The notes under the pieces were generated by a model. The model searched no databases. It was not told the DNA's origin and saw only the letters and a list, made by a program, of their open reading frames with translations. A stretch of 34,546 nucleotides of DNA from Candidatus Bathyarchaeota archaeon (lineage in GTDB: Archaea > Thermoproteota > Bathyarchaeia > Bathyarchaeales > DTEX01): positions 1-34,546 of the forward strand of contig JAGTQD010000009.1 in assembly GCA_018396405.1 (NCBI GenBank). The letters are read 5' to 3'. The position numbers were made by a program, and so were the translations under genes. Of this stretch, positions 1-8,353 are shown piece by piece. Numbering within the stretch: position 1 is the first letter of the stretch; each line of letters opens with the position of its first letter.

Positions 1-9
1 AACAGATAA

Positions 10-27
10 GTTTAAATTTATTATTTA
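10..27 (+). promoter_or_regulatory. AT-rich TATA-like element upstream of rpsE
   Basis: An A/T block (TTTAAATTTATTATTTAG) lies about 60 bases before the uS5 start, in an 85-base stretch with no ORF I can support. It could be an internal promoter of the ribosomal operon. I cannot see whether the TAA at 7-9 is the stop of an upstream gene such as uL18. Confidence 0.3.
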
Positions 28-85
28 GCTCTCTCTGAATTTTGTAGGTGTTAAAGTAAAAGTATGCTGGTGGAAGATATTAGGT

Positions 86-736
86 GTGATGGCTTTGGGC
101 GAAAGGTCTAGCGAAGTGAGTGGGCCAGTGGAATGGACTCCGCGTACAAGGCTCGGTAGGATGGTGCTTGAGGGAAAAATATCCTCTTTAGAGGAGATAT
201 TCGCCAACGGAATGAAGATAAGTGAGCCAGAGATAGTAAATGTGCTCGTACCAAATCTTGAGGAGGAAGTTTTGCATATAAGTATTGTTCAGAGGCAGAC
301 CGATGCCGGTGAAAGATCAAGATTTAAGGCGATAGTTGCCGTTGGAAACAAAGATGGTTATCTTGGCATAGGTGCTGGAAAGGCTACACAGGTGCGCACG
401 GCTATAGAGAAGGCTGCTAGAGATGCAAGGCTGAATATTACTATTATTCGAAGGGGGTGCGGAAGCTGGGAGTGCGGTTGTGGACAACCACACTCACTGC
501 CCTTCAAAGTGACTGGAAAGTGCGGTTCTGTTAGAGTTGAAATCTTGCCTGGGCCAAGGGGCTTAGGGCTTGTTGCTGGAGAAATTGCTAAAGTTATCCT
601 TAGGCTTGCGGGTGTGAAGGATTGCTGGACTAGAAGTTACGGCTCTACGAGAACTGTTCCATCCTTCACGTATGCCGTATTCGATGCTTTGAAGAAGACA
701 TATGAAGTTGTTACTCCATTAGATTGGGCGAGGTAG
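86..736 (+). CDS. rpsE: 30S ribosomal protein uS5 (S5)
   Basis: Small-subunit ribosomal protein S5, which takes part in mRNA entry and decoding accuracy. The 216-residue length fits archaeal S5. An N-terminal archaeal extension (WTPRTRLGRMV) precedes the double-stranded-RNA-binding fold (FKAIVAVGNKDGYLGIGAGK, about residues 80-100), and the C-terminal S5 domain carries the LPGPRGLGLVAG motif. GTG at 86 is directly followed by ATG at 89; either could be the start, with GGTGG at 69-73 as a distant ribosome site. It heads uS5-uL30-uL15-SecY, the usual order at the end of the archaeal spc operon. Confidence 0.97.
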   Translation: MMALGERSSEVSGPVEWTPRTRLGRMVLEGKISSLEEIFANGMKISEPEIVNVLVPNLEEEVLHISIVQRQTDAGERSRFKAIVAVGNKDGYLGIGAGKATQVRTAIEKAARDARLNITIIRRGCGSWECGCGQPHSLPFKVTGKCGSVRVEILPGPRGLGLVAGEIAKVILRLAGVKDCWTRSYGSTRTVPSFTYAVFDALKKTYEVVTPLDWAR

Positions 737-742
737 ATTTCT

Positions 743-1222
743 TTGGAGAAGGGAGATAGATGTTTGGCTGTTGTTAGAGTCCGTGGCACAGTTAATGTGA
801 GAAGAGATATTAATGATACGCTTAGGATGCTTCATCTAGTCCGCAACTGTCATGCAACCCTAATAGATAATCGTCCATCGTATTTAGGAATGCTCCAAAA
901 AGTCCATAATTATGTGACGTGGGGTGAAGTTTCTAAGGAGGTTATCGCCCTACTACTTAGAGAGAGGGGAAGTCTCGTGGGAAACAAGAAGATCACTGAT
1001 GATTATGCTAGAAAGATCGGCTTTGGATCGATTGAGGATCTTGCCGAAGCCATATATAGCCTGAAAGTCGAGTTCCATAAACTTCCAGGTATTAAACCAG
1101 TTTTCCGCTTGCACCCGCCGAGTAAGGGCTATGACGGCAGCATAAAAAAGAGTTATAAGAGTGGAGGCGTAGTAGGTTATAGAGGCGAGGCCATAAACGA
1201 TTTACTTAAGAGGATGATTTGA
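743..1222 (+). CDS. rpl30: 50S ribosomal protein uL30 (L30)
   Basis: Large-subunit protein L30. At 159 residues it is the long archaeal/eukaryotic L7/L30 form rather than the roughly 60-residue bacterial one. The N-terminal ferredoxin-like L30 core is visible (LAVVRVRGTVNVRRDINDTL, then RNCHATLIDNRPSYLGMLQKV), followed by the archaeal C-terminal part ending in a lysine/glycine-rich segment (HPPSKGYDGSIKKSYKSGG). It starts with TTG six bases after the uS5 stop, so it is almost certainly co-transcribed and probably translationally coupled. Confidence 0.95.
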   Translation: MEKGDRCLAVVRVRGTVNVRRDINDTLRMLHLVRNCHATLIDNRPSYLGMLQKVHNYVTWGEVSKEVIALLLRERGSLVGNKKITDDYARKIGFGSIEDLAEAIYSLKVEFHKLPGIKPVFRLHPPSKGYDGSIKKSYKSGGVVGYRGEAINDLLKRMI

Positions 1223-1234
1223 GGGAAGAAAATT

Positions 1235-1666
1235 ATGCCGCATGATCTTAGGAAGATCCGTAAGAAGCGTGGATCAAGAACATGTGGCTATGGGAGAGTC
1301 GGGCAGCATAGAAAAAGTGGATCGAAAGGCGAAAGAAGAGCTGGTAGACATAAACATTTATGGTCTTGGGTCCTAAGATACGAGCCAGATTACTTCGGAT
1401 ATAAAGGCTTCACTTCGCCTAAACAGCTGAGGAGGAAAAATATCAAGTGCATAAATGTGAAGGAGCTGGAAGAAATAGCCCTTAAAATGGCTACTCAAGT
1501 AGGAGAAAAGGAGAAAATAATCATAGATTTGGAGGCAATGGGATACTTAAAGCTTCTAGGTGAGGGAAAAATAACTATGCCAGTCATAGTTAAAGTTCCA
1601 TCATATACTGAGGAGGCATTAAGAAAGGTGAGGGAGGCTGGCGGAGAAATAATATCGGCAAAATAA
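1235..1666 (+). CDS. rpl15: 50S ribosomal protein uL15 (L15)
   Basis: Large-subunit protein L15, 143 residues, normal for archaea (eukaryotic L27a type). The very basic glycine-rich N-terminus (RKIRKKRGSRTCGYGRVGQH) threads into 23S rRNA, and the C-terminal globular domain ends in a K-V-P-SYTEEA-rich segment. The ATG lies 12 bases after the uL30 stop. It is third in the ribosomal run and directly precedes secY, the order conserved across archaea. Confidence 0.96.
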   Translation: MPHDLRKIRKKRGSRTCGYGRVGQHRKSGSKGERRAGRHKHLWSWVLRYEPDYFGYKGFTSPKQLRRKNIKCINVKELEEIALKMATQVGEKEKIIIDLEAMGYLKLLGEGKITMPVIVKVPSYTEEALRKVREAGGEIISAK

Positions 1667-1707
1667 AGTTAATTTGTTAGTCTAAAGTATATTTTTGAGG
1701 GAAAAAT

Positions 1708-3126
1708 TTGGCTGGCAGGTTTTTAAGGGCCTTTCAGCCGTTGATAAAATTTATTCCTGAAGTTAAGGCGCCTGAGCGTAGGGTCAGCTTCGGCGAGAAG
1801 CTTCTCTGGAGTGGCCTTGCATTAATAATTTACTTTATTATGAGCGAGATACCACTCTATGGCCTACATAAAAGTGAGAGCATATTGGTTTATAGGGTTA
1901 TATTTGCCTCAACTCAGGGCACACTAATGGAGTTAGGTATAGGTCCAATAGTCACAGCTGGCCTAATATTACAGTTACTTGCAGCATCAGGCCTCATAGG
2001 TGTTGATTTCTCTAATCCAGAGGATAGAGCGCTCTTTGCGGGGGCAAACAAGGTTTTAGCCATACTTATGACCATCTTTCAGGCGTCAGCTTACCTCCTG
2101 AGCGGTATTCTTCGCGCCATAGGAACCATGCAAGCGATAATAATATTTGTGCAGCTGGTTATCGCTGGCCTGATAGTATTGCTTTTAGATGAGATGGTAC
2201 AGAAGGGTTGGGGAATTGGGAGCGGTATAAGTCTTTTTATTCTAGCAGGGGTCTCTCAGCATATAATGATAGACTGCTTCTCATTAATGCCGCCCTTAGG
2301 TGGCACGGGTGGATTCAGGGGTATAATCCCAGCAATAATAAACTCGCTAGTTACGGGAGCACCTCTTTCAGCCCTCGTCATAAGACCAGCTGGTGATCCA
2401 AGCATTATAGGTTTACTTTTAACAATAGGAATATTTATACTATGCATTTATATGCAGGGGGTTAGAGTTGAAATCCCAATCTCATATTCGAGGTATAGAG
2501 GATTTAGAGGGACATATCCAATAAGCCTATTATATGTCTCTAACCTGCCAGTCATATTTGCATCAGCCCTCTTCGGAAACATACAGATTTTTGGGCAAAT
2601 ATTATGGAATAATTACCGAAATAATCCAATTTTAGGCCCATTAGTAAGGCTTTTGGGCGAGTATAATATAACAGAAACCGGGGTTGTACCGACTGGGGGA
2701 TTAGCCTATTATGTCACTTCGCCAAGAGGCTTTATGGATTTTATAGGGAATCCAATTAGATATAGTGTTTACACTATTCTTTTAGTCATCTTTTGCATTC
2801 TCTTCTCATGGGTCTGGCTACAGGTAGGGGGCCTTGATCCGAGAACTGTCGCTAAGCAGCTAGTGGATGCTGGCCTACAAGTCCCAGGGTTTAGGAGGGC
2901 TGAGAAGCCAATTGAGCTTATTTTAAAGCGCTATATTCCAACAGTGTCACTACTAGGTGGGCTAATTGTTGGTTTACTGGCGGCGGTGGCCGACATATTC
3001 GGTGCGTTTGGTACTGGAACGGGAATACTGCTTTCCGTAGGCATTATCTATCAATATTACCAGCAGATTTTGAGAGAACAACTTGAAGAAGTTTATCCAG
3101 GCATAAGAAAGCTTATCGGGAGGTAG
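1708..3126 (+). CDS. secY: Preprotein translocase subunit SecY
   Basis: Channel subunit of the SecYE-beta protein translocase in the cytoplasmic membrane. The 472-residue protein has the hydrophobic pattern of ten transmembrane helices, the conserved start of TM2 and plug region (GIGPIVTAGLILQLL), the WGIGSGISLFI segment of TM5, and the cytoplasmic loop GVRVEIPISYSRYRGFRG with the ribosome-contacting arginine. The C-terminus has the family GTGTGILLSVGI motif. A TTG start is chosen because GAGGG sits 6 bases upstream. It follows uL15 by 41 bases and is the usual last gene of the spc operon. SecE and Sec61-beta are not in the window. Confidence 0.97.
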   Translation: MAGRFLRAFQPLIKFIPEVKAPERRVSFGEKLLWSGLALIIYFIMSEIPLYGLHKSESILVYRVIFASTQGTLMELGIGPIVTAGLILQLLAASGLIGVDFSNPEDRALFAGANKVLAILMTIFQASAYLLSGILRAIGTMQAIIIFVQLVIAGLIVLLLDEMVQKGWGIGSGISLFILAGVSQHIMIDCFSLMPPLGGTGGFRGIIPAIINSLVTGAPLSALVIRPAGDPSIIGLLLTIGIFILCIYMQGVRVEIPISYSRYRGFRGTYPISLLYVSNLPVIFASALFGNIQIFGQILWNNYRNNPILGPLVRLLGEYNITETGVVPTGGLAYYVTSPRGFMDFIGNPIRYSVYTILLVIFCILFSWVWLQVGGLDPRTVAKQLVDAGLQVPGFRRAEKPIELILKRYIPTVSLLGGLIVGLLAAVADIFGAFGTGTGILLSVGIIYQYYQQILREQLEEVYPGIRKLIGR

Positions 3127-3131
3127 AGGAA

Positions 3132-3575
3132 ATGTCCCTAGGTCTCTTTGAGAACCCCCCATATCTAACATTTTTCGTCGTTCTTATAGCCCTTATATTA
3201 TCTTTTGTAACAGCCGTGTTTAACCGTAAGATTATCGATAGGCAGCTGCTGGCTGAGTTTCAAAAGGAGATCGCTGAGTGGAGGGCTCAGATGGAGATTG
3301 CTAAGAAGACTGGTGATAAGAAGCTTATGGCTAAGCTTAAGAAACAGGAGGCCCGAATAATGCAGATGAGAGCAAAAGTCTCTTCACAACAGTTGAAGGT
3401 TACACTTATCACTTTTGTTCCATTTATGGTCATATGGTGGCTCCTGATACCATATCTCTATAAGGCAGCAGCCTTTATACCACTCTTCGGGGCTAAAACT
3501 AATATACCATTCTTCTTGTGGTATGTCATATGCAGCTTCTTCTTCCACATAATATTTTCAAAGATAATTAAGTAG
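3132..3575 (+). CDS. DUF106 / EMC3-TMCO1-type membrane insertase (archaeal Oxa1/YidC superfamily)
   Basis: A 147-residue membrane protein with one N-terminal helix (about 10-30), a charged amphipathic coiled-coil (about 38-85, rich in K/E/Q/M) and two C-terminal helices (about 90-110 and 122-145). This layout and the position after secY are diagnostic of archaeal DUF106 proteins, which are related to YidC/Oxa1/Get1/EMC3 insertases and are thought to insert small membrane proteins. The ATG lies 5 bases after secY, so coupling with the translocon gene is likely. The function is from family knowledge. Confidence 0.9.
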   Translation: MSLGLFENPPYLTFFVVLIALILSFVTAVFNRKIIDRQLLAEFQKEIAEWRAQMEIAKKTGDKKLMAKLKKQEARIMQMRAKVSSQQLKVTLITFVPFMVIWWLLIPYLYKAAAFIPLFGAKTNIPFFLWYVICSFFFHIIFSKIIK

Positions 3576-3609
3576 TCAGAGAAATAATATCCAGTAAATA
3601 CTATTTTAA

Positions 3610-4254
3610 ATGGTGGTTACCGTGAACTCGAAGATTAAAGGAAGGAAGATAATTATATGTATTTCTGGCTTAGCTGGTTCAGGTAAAAGCACTCTCGCTA
3701 GGAGGATTGCGAGACATTATGGCCTAAAGTTTTATTCTGGTGGTGATGCTCTCAAGGCTGTTGCCTCCGAGATGGGTTATAGTGTATCTGAGCGGGGGTG
3801 GTGGGAGACTGAGGACGGCTTACGCTTTATTGAGGAGCGGCTAAGAAACCTAGATATCGATAAGAAGATTGATGAAAAGATGATGGAGTGGGCTAGGGAA
3901 GGAGATGTTGTGTTAGACAGCTGGACGATGCCGTGGCTTCTCAAAGAAGGCTTTAAAATATGGCTTGACGCCTCGGAGGAGGTTAGGGCGGCTAGGATCG
4001 CTAAGAGGGATAAAATAAGTTTTGAGGAAGCTCTTAAACGTATGAAGGAACGTGAAGCCAGGACAAAGGAGATATATAGGAGGCTATATGGCTTTAAGCT
4101 GGGAGAAGACTTTAGGCCATTTCACGTAATACTTGACGTAAATAATTTAAATGAGGATGAGGCCTTCGAGACACTACGGTTAATAATTGATAGATGGATC
4201 CTAAAAGAAAAAGATAAGTCTTCTCTGGAGGCGCCTTTTAGCGGACAAATATAG
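3610..4254 (+). CDS. cmk: Cytidylate kinase (archaeal type)
   Basis: Phosphorylates CMP/dCMP with ATP. The P-loop GLAGSGKS is at residues 20-27, followed by YYSGG-like nucleotide-monophosphate contacts (FYSGGDALK), and the lid region is arginine-rich (RAARIAKRDKISFEEALKRM). Its 214 residues are slightly longer than typical archaeal Cmk (about 180-200). The order secY-DUF106-cmk is common in archaea, often with adk between, which is absent here. The ATG at 3610 overlaps a GGTGG site (3611-3615) placed 6 bases before an in-frame GTG at 3622, so the protein may start at residue 5. Its 3' end overlaps the convergent peptidase gene by 17 bases. Confidence 0.92.
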   Translation: MVVTVNSKIKGRKIIICISGLAGSGKSTLARRIARHYGLKFYSGGDALKAVASEMGYSVSERGWWETEDGLRFIEERLRNLDIDKKIDEKMMEWAREGDVVLDSWTMPWLLKEGFKIWLDASEEVRAARIAKRDKISFEEALKRMKEREARTKEIYRRLYGFKLGEDFRPFHVILDVNNLNEDEAFETLRLIIDRWILKEKDKSSLEAPFSGQI

Positions 4255-5053
4255 CGCTTGCCAGTAAGAAGAACATGTCACCTGCTAACATAGTTATAAA
4301 GAAGCCCAGTATGATGAAGACTATAAATGGTAGTCCAGGTGTGACCCAAACCTTCCCGTAAAAGTTTGCTGGTAAATCCATTTTAGGCCAGTCTTCATCG
4401 AGGGGTAAACGGCTAAATACCCTTAATTTCCTAACAATTGATCCATCTTCCCGCCTAATAAACTCCTCCATAAGTAGATAGTAATGTTTGCCTGATCGTA
4501 GCCTATTTATATCAACCCTATATCCTGTCAAAAGGGCAAGGGCTTTAGTGAAGTTCCTCTCATGCTCAAGTCCCTCAAAAATTCTCTTATTCTCCACGTA
4601 GTCTTTTAAGTTCTTGATGAGGATTGGTATCACCGATAGTGCTGCTATGAGAACAGCGTTATTAAATGTTGAGATTGGTGGTGGCATGAAGTATTGTAGG
4701 AAGCTTCTGGCGAATAATCCGTTCCAAGGAAGACTTGGTCGAAATGGCATTGCAATAGCTAAGCATATCAGGGCTTTTCCATCAGCCCCGCCGAATAAGC
4801 CAAGATAAAATAGCGCTGTTGAGAGACAAAATGTGATCGCTAAAACTATTATCCACCAAAGCAGAGTCCACATGCTCCAGCCGCTCCAAATCATAGATAT
4901 AAGCGATAACGCTAGGCCTAATGGAGCAAAAATAATCCATACCATGTCTGGAACCTCTCTGCTCCTCAGGTCATGTAGGGAGGCTATGGAGAGAAAGAGT
5001 AGGCAAATGAATACTCTTATTAAATCTATTGGGAAAGACATGCTTACGGACAT
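4238..5053 (-). CDS. Archaeal prepilin peptidase, A24 family with type II C-terminal region
   Basis: Membrane aspartyl protease that cleaves class III signal peptides of archaeal pilins or archaellins. The two catalytic aspartates are visible: D28 in HDLRSREVPD and D91 in GGAD (family GxGD). There are about six hydrophobic segments. After the peptidase core there is a soluble stretch of roughly 80 residues followed by two C-terminal helices, matching what I know as the archaeal A24 type II C-terminus. At 271 residues it is complete. No pilin or archaellum genes are in the window, so the substrate is unknown. Start ATG at 5053; a second in-frame ATG is at 5041. Confidence 0.88.
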   Translation of the reverse strand: MSVSMSFPIDLIRVFICLLFLSIASLHDLRSREVPDMVWIIFAPLGLALSLISMIWSGWSMWTLLWWIIVLAITFCLSTALFYLGLFGGADGKALICLAIAMPFRPSLPWNGLFARSFLQYFMPPPISTFNNAVLIAALSVIPILIKNLKDYVENKRIFEGLEHERNFTKALALLTGYRVDINRLRSGKHYYLLMEEFIRREDGSIVRKLRVFSRLPLDEDWPKMDLPANFYGKVWVTPGLPFIVFIILGFFITMLAGDMFFLLASAIFVR

Positions 5054-5173
5054 CGCTGGTCAAAGTATCTTTCTAAGGTGCTTCCCCAATAAATCTTCCT
5101 AATATTCGTGGTTATATCTCTAAAAATGCCTAATAGAGAAAACAACATAAAAAATGAGGGTAAAGAGGGTCTT

Positions 5174-5746
5174 TTAGGTCTCTTTTCCCAATAGAAGCTT
5201 TAAAAATTCCCTCATAAATGCGGGTAAGTCTGGCCAAGCCCTGCTCGTAACTAGATTACCATCGACAACAACTTCTTGGTCAACGTATTCTGCGCCAGCC
5301 TGTTTAAGGTCTGGTGCAGCCGCCATATAACATGTCATTTTTCTCCCTCTAGCCAGTCCAAAGGCGGCGATCACTAGTGGACCGTGGCATATAGCTGCCA
5401 CAGGTTTCTTGTTCTCAAAGAAGTGCTTTACAATGCGCTCGAGCTCGGGATACGTCCTTATATATTCTGGCGCCCTACCGCCAGGTATTACTAAACCATC
5501 AAACTCCTCCGGCCTAACATCCTTAAAGGAGGTGTCAACCCAGCCGAACCTGTAACCTGGCTTCTCAGTATATGTCTCCCAGCCAGGCTCAAAATCATGA
5601 ACCACAGTAAATATAACTTTCTTTGAGGGGGCTGCTACAACAATGTCTATCCCCGCCTCTTTAAGTCTCCAGTATGGATAAAATATCTCCTGTGCCTCCG
5701 CACCATCTCCGGCAATAATTAAAACTTTAGGCAAACTTCCCACCAT
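5174..5746 (-). CDS. DJ-1/PfpI family protein (protease or deglycase type)
   Basis: A 190-residue class I glutamine-amidotransferase-like protein. The nucleophile-elbow cysteine is C120 in AICHGP, followed by H121, with the supporting glutamate E17 in GDGAEAQEIFYPYWRL; both are PfpI-family landmarks. A central insert (about 50-65, FEPGWETYTEKPGYRFGW) is longer than in minimal PfpI and resembles subfamilies often annotated as intracellular protease or glyoxalase III/deglycase. The actual activity is undecided. It is monocistronic and divergent from the RAM-domain gene. ATG at 5746; a TTG four codons in has a GGTGG upstream and is an alternative. Confidence 0.88.
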   Translation of the reverse strand: MVGSLPKVLIIAGDGAEAQEIFYPYWRLKEAGIDIVVAAPSKKVIFTVVHDFEPGWETYTEKPGYRFGWVDTSFKDVRPEEFDGLVIPGGRAPEYIRTYPELERIVKHFFENKKPVAAICHGPLVIAAFGLARGRKMTCYMAAAPDLKQAGAEYVDQEVVVDGNLVTSRAWPDLPAFMREFLKLLLGKET

Positions 5747-5882
5747 AAAACACTTTATTATCGAGAGAACTTAAGGGTTACTACATTTTTATAGGGAATC
5801 AGCTTCATGAGAGGAAGTGATTAAATATTACGCTGCTAAATATTTCATATGTCTCATCGAGGAACCTTGGGGTGCTGAATAA

Positions 5883-6182
5883 ATGGTGATAAAAGCTTAT
5901 ATATTATTAAAGGTTAGCTCCGGAGCCGAAAAAGATGTTTGTAAAAGGGTAGCCGATTTAGATAATGTGATGGATGCGAGCATTATTTACGGCGAATATG
6001 ATATTATCGCTAAGGTTAACACGCAAGAAATATCTCAGTTAAATGAGCTTCTAGATAAAATCAGAAGCATGCCAAGCGTCATATTGACATCCACAATGAT
6101 AGTTGCACAAGAGTATAAGGGTAGAAATAAGCGTGAAGAAATATTAGGCGCTCAGAGCAAGACTGAGAAGCATGAAAAATAA
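5883..6182 (+). CDS. Stand-alone Lrp/AsnC ligand-binding (RAM) domain protein
   Basis: The 99-residue protein corresponds only to the C-terminal effector domain of Lrp/AsnC regulators: IKAYILLKVSSG opening strand, then GEYDIIAKV and the closing beta strand ILTSTMIVAQEY. There is no helix-turn-helix. Such proteins bind amino acids and oligomerise, and may modulate full-length Lrp proteins; that role is inferred. The tail after residue 80 is highly charged. An ATG start is required because the domain begins at residue 4. Two AATATT-containing A/T blocks (about 5819-5850) upstream could be its promoter. Confidence 0.85.
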   Translation: MVIKAYILLKVSSGAEKDVCKRVADLDNVMDASIIYGEYDIIAKVNTQEISQLNELLDKIRSMPSVILTSTMIVAQEYKGRNKREEILGAQSKTEKHEK

Positions 6183-6451
6183 AAAATCTATTAGGGTCTC
6201 AGACCGTTGTGGGATTTATGGATTTTCATCCCTTTCCTCCTCACCTCCATTATCTGAGGGTCATTGGGGGCCTTCTGAGGTAATGGAGGCTCCCCTCATC
6301 CTGAGCGTGATCGCTACATATTGGGCATGAAGCCCATTTAGTGCTCCACTCATCGAATACAGAATACACTAAACATCCATAAAATCTATCTATATCGAAA
6401 CTGCTGAACAATCCTAGAATCTTCTTTCTCTTAAATTTAATCTTTTCAATT
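6183..6451. other. Mostly gene-free spacer with small inverted repeats
   Basis: This 269-base convergent region holds no recognised gene apart from the short minus-strand ORF listed separately. Visible structure: a 9-base inverted repeat CCTCCATTA (6244-6252) / TAATGGAGG (6281-6289) with a 28-base spacer, and the short palindrome GGTCTCAGACC near 6194-6204. These could act in 3'-end formation of the two converging units, but the T-tracts expected of an archaeal terminator are not prominent. Confidence 0.35.
6250..6411 (-). CDS. Possible 53-residue zinc-ribbon-like small protein
   Basis: An open frame downstream of the dehydrogenase gene encodes about 53 residues from a TTG at 6411 and is open further upstream without a canonical start. 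It contains a CPICSDH motif (two cysteines and a histidine in a zinc-knuckle spacing) after the segment VFDEWSTKWAS, and ends LRRPPMTLR. The composition looks protein-like rather than random, but there is only one CxxC, no obvious ribosome site, and no family I recognise. It may be a real small protein or a remnant of a longer gene. Confidence 0.3.
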   Translation of the reverse strand: MFSSFDIDRFYGCLVYSVFDEWSTKWASCPICSDHAQDEGSLHYLRRPPMTLR

Positions 6452-7507
6452 TTACAGGCAATCTCTATTGATAAACAGTCTCATGTCTCCAAGCACTGCT
6501 GATAATAATTGCATGTCCCTCATGGTCTTAAGGCCAGGTGGAGAGTTGATTACCCTTGGTATTAAGTTTACAATTATGGCTGCCGTGCTAATATCTCCAT
6601 GGACGCATGGCGTTATCCGTTCATTTATTGTTGGTATGCCCTCAATGAATATTGAATCGCACTCCCATGCTGCGCCGACATAAGCTTTAAAAATTAAGGT
6701 AATAAATGGTTGGTCGTTGAGTAATCCATGGGCTTTTTGGCTCACTCCGGCCACAAATCCAGGTTTAACTACGATGAACCCCTCCTCAATTTTTTCTGCC
6801 GCTATTACTGGCTTTATTGGTTCTTCAAGTATGCCATTAAGCTTTATGCCAATTGAATCTGCAATCATAGCGATCGACTGCTTAAGTCCAATATGCCCAG
6901 TTATCTCACCCCTCTTAACTCCCTTATTAAATTCTTCGACGCTCAACCCAGCGCCAATCTTTTTCTGGAATGATGGTCTACGCTTAGAGGCGTTTATGAT
7001 CCTCTCAGCAACTATGCGCTTTATGTCTTGGCATAGCGCCGTCAAAGTTATGATGAGAGTATCCATGAGGAAGCCTGGATTTACACCGGATCCGAGAACC
7101 GTGACTCCATGCTCCTTAGCCATACTATCAATTGCTCTGGCGATGTTCTCATCCACAATGTAGGGATAGGATAGTTCTTCGCAGGTAGATATTATGTTGT
7201 AGCCCCGCCTGATTAACTCTGTTATTTGTGGATAAGCCTTATCTAAGAATGAGGTTGTTGCATGTACGGCTATATCTGCGCTGACATCCAAGTCAGAAAT
7301 ATCCCTTTGAACAATTACGTTAACTTTCTCCTTAACCCCTATTATGTCCCCAAGATCTTTACCAACCTTATCGGGGGAGGGGTCAACAGCCCCAACAATC
7401 TTTACGCCCCTCTTTCTCAAGAGGAGCTTAGCTATTTCAGAGCCTATCTGACCAACACCAACAAGAACAACTCTAACCTCGGAGTCAGGCAGCCTATATT
7501 TTTTCAC
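6452..7507 (-). CDS. 2,4-diaminopentanoate dehydrogenase / dihydrodipicolinate-reductase-like oxidoreductase
   Basis: A roughly 350-residue NAD(P)-dependent enzyme with an N-terminal Rossmann fold (VVLVGVGQIGSEIAKLLL) and the segments HATTSFL and GSGVNPGFLMDTL typical of the group containing clostridial 2,4-diaminopentanoate dehydrogenase. It is much longer than true DapB, and a real dapB is elsewhere in the window, so it is unlikely to act in lysine synthesis. It follows purQ closely and may be the last gene of the purine operon; why is unknown. I choose GTG at 7507 because GGAGG lies 8 bases upstream; a TTG at 7522 would add five residues but has no site. Confidence 0.75.
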   Translation of the reverse strand: MKKYRLPDSEVRVVLVGVGQIGSEIAKLLLRKRGVKIVGAVDPSPDKVGKDLGDIIGVKEKVNVIVQRDISDLDVSADIAVHATTSFLDKAYPQITELIRRGYNIISTCEELSYPYIVDENIARAIDSMAKEHGVTVLGSGVNPGFLMDTLIITLTALCQDIKRIVAERIINASKRRPSFQKKIGAGLSVEEFNKGVKRGEITGHIGLKQSIAMIADSIGIKLNGILEEPIKPVIAAEKIEEGFIVVKPGFVAGVSQKAHGLLNDQPFITLIFKAYVGAAWECDSIFIEGIPTINERITPCVHGDISTAAIIVNLIPRVINSPPGLKTMRDMQLLSAVLGDMRLFINRDCL

Positions 7508-7534
7508 TTGTAGATCCTCCAAGCCACTTTAAAT

Positions 7535-8353
7535 CTAGAATTTTTTCATAACATATTTTATAATAGACTCAAATATCAATTTGCCATCTCCATATCTAGG
7601 TGGGTTCTTCATTCTAGTCCAATCGGGCAGTTGCCAATAATAGTATGCTCTTTCTGGGTGAGGCATTAAACCAAATATCGTCCCATCAGGATTACATATT
7701 CCAGCTATATCATAGAATGAGCCATTCGGGTTCGCCGGAAACCTGCCTTCAGCCGGCTCACCATTTTCGCAACAATATCTAAACACGATCTGATCATTAC
7801 CAATAAGCCTGTTAAAGAGATCTTTTTCCTTTGGCAGAACAAATCTACCCTCAGCATGCGCCACAGGCATTCTTAAAACGGCACCCCTCGGTATAAGCCA
7901 CGTGAAAGCGCATTTACCACTATTCTCATGTCTCAAGTAAACCCACATACATCTATATCCAGATGGAACATTTGTTGCCAAAGCGGCTTCCGGATACTGG
8001 CTGATGCCGTTCAGTCCTGGAAGCAAACCTGCCTCTACAAGGACCTGAAATCCATTACATATGCCGAGTATCGGCTTACCCTCATCAATAAAGGCTTTTA
8101 TCTCCGCGCCAATTCTAGCCATGATGGTTTTCGCCAGTATGGCCCCAGCTCTGACGTAGTCCCCATAAGAGAAGCCTCCTGGGAAGACAAGTATCTGATG
8201 CTCGGCGAGAAGTTCCCTCTTCCTAAATATCTCATTCACATGATATATTGATGCCTTAACGCCAAGATCTTCAAATGACCTCTTGGTCTCCGCGTCGCAG
8301 TTTGTCCCACCAACCCTAATAATGCAGACCCTAATCTCCCCACGCTTCAACAA
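7535..8353 (-). CDS. purQ: Phosphoribosylformylglycinamidine synthase, glutaminase subunit PurQ
   Basis: Supplies ammonia from glutamine to PurL for conversion of FGAR to FGAM in purine synthesis. It is a class I glutamine amidotransferase: nucleophile C99 in GICNGFQ, and H232/E234 in PHPER complete the triad. An oxyanion-type FPGGFSYGD motif is at about 58-65. At 272 residues it is of the longer archaeal kind with extra segments around residues 130-160. TTG at 8353 directly abuts the purL stop, so translation is coupled; the next codon is also TTG. Confidence 0.96.
   Translation of the reverse strand: MLKRGEIRVCIIRVGGTNCDAETKRSFEDLGVKASIYHVNEIFRKRELLAEHQILVFPGGFSYGDYVRAGAILAKTIMARIGAEIKAFIDEGKPILGICNGFQVLVEAGLLPGLNGISQYPEAALATNVPSGYRCMWVYLRHENSGKCAFTWLIPRGAVLRMPVAHAEGRFVLPKEKDLFNRLIGNDQIVFRYCCENGEPAEGRFPANPNGSFYDIAGICNPDGTIFGLMPHPERAYYYWQLPDWTRMKNPPRYGDGKLIFESIIKYVMKKF

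Noticed and set aside
1-85. End of an upstream uL18 gene
   Set aside because: A TAA at 7-9 is not enough to identify a reading frame; too little sequence is present.
6244-6289. Inverted repeat CCTCCATTA/TAATGGAGG as an intrinsic terminator
   Set aside because: The 28-base loop is long and no U-tract follows; archaeal termination mainly uses T-runs, so this is only noted as structure.
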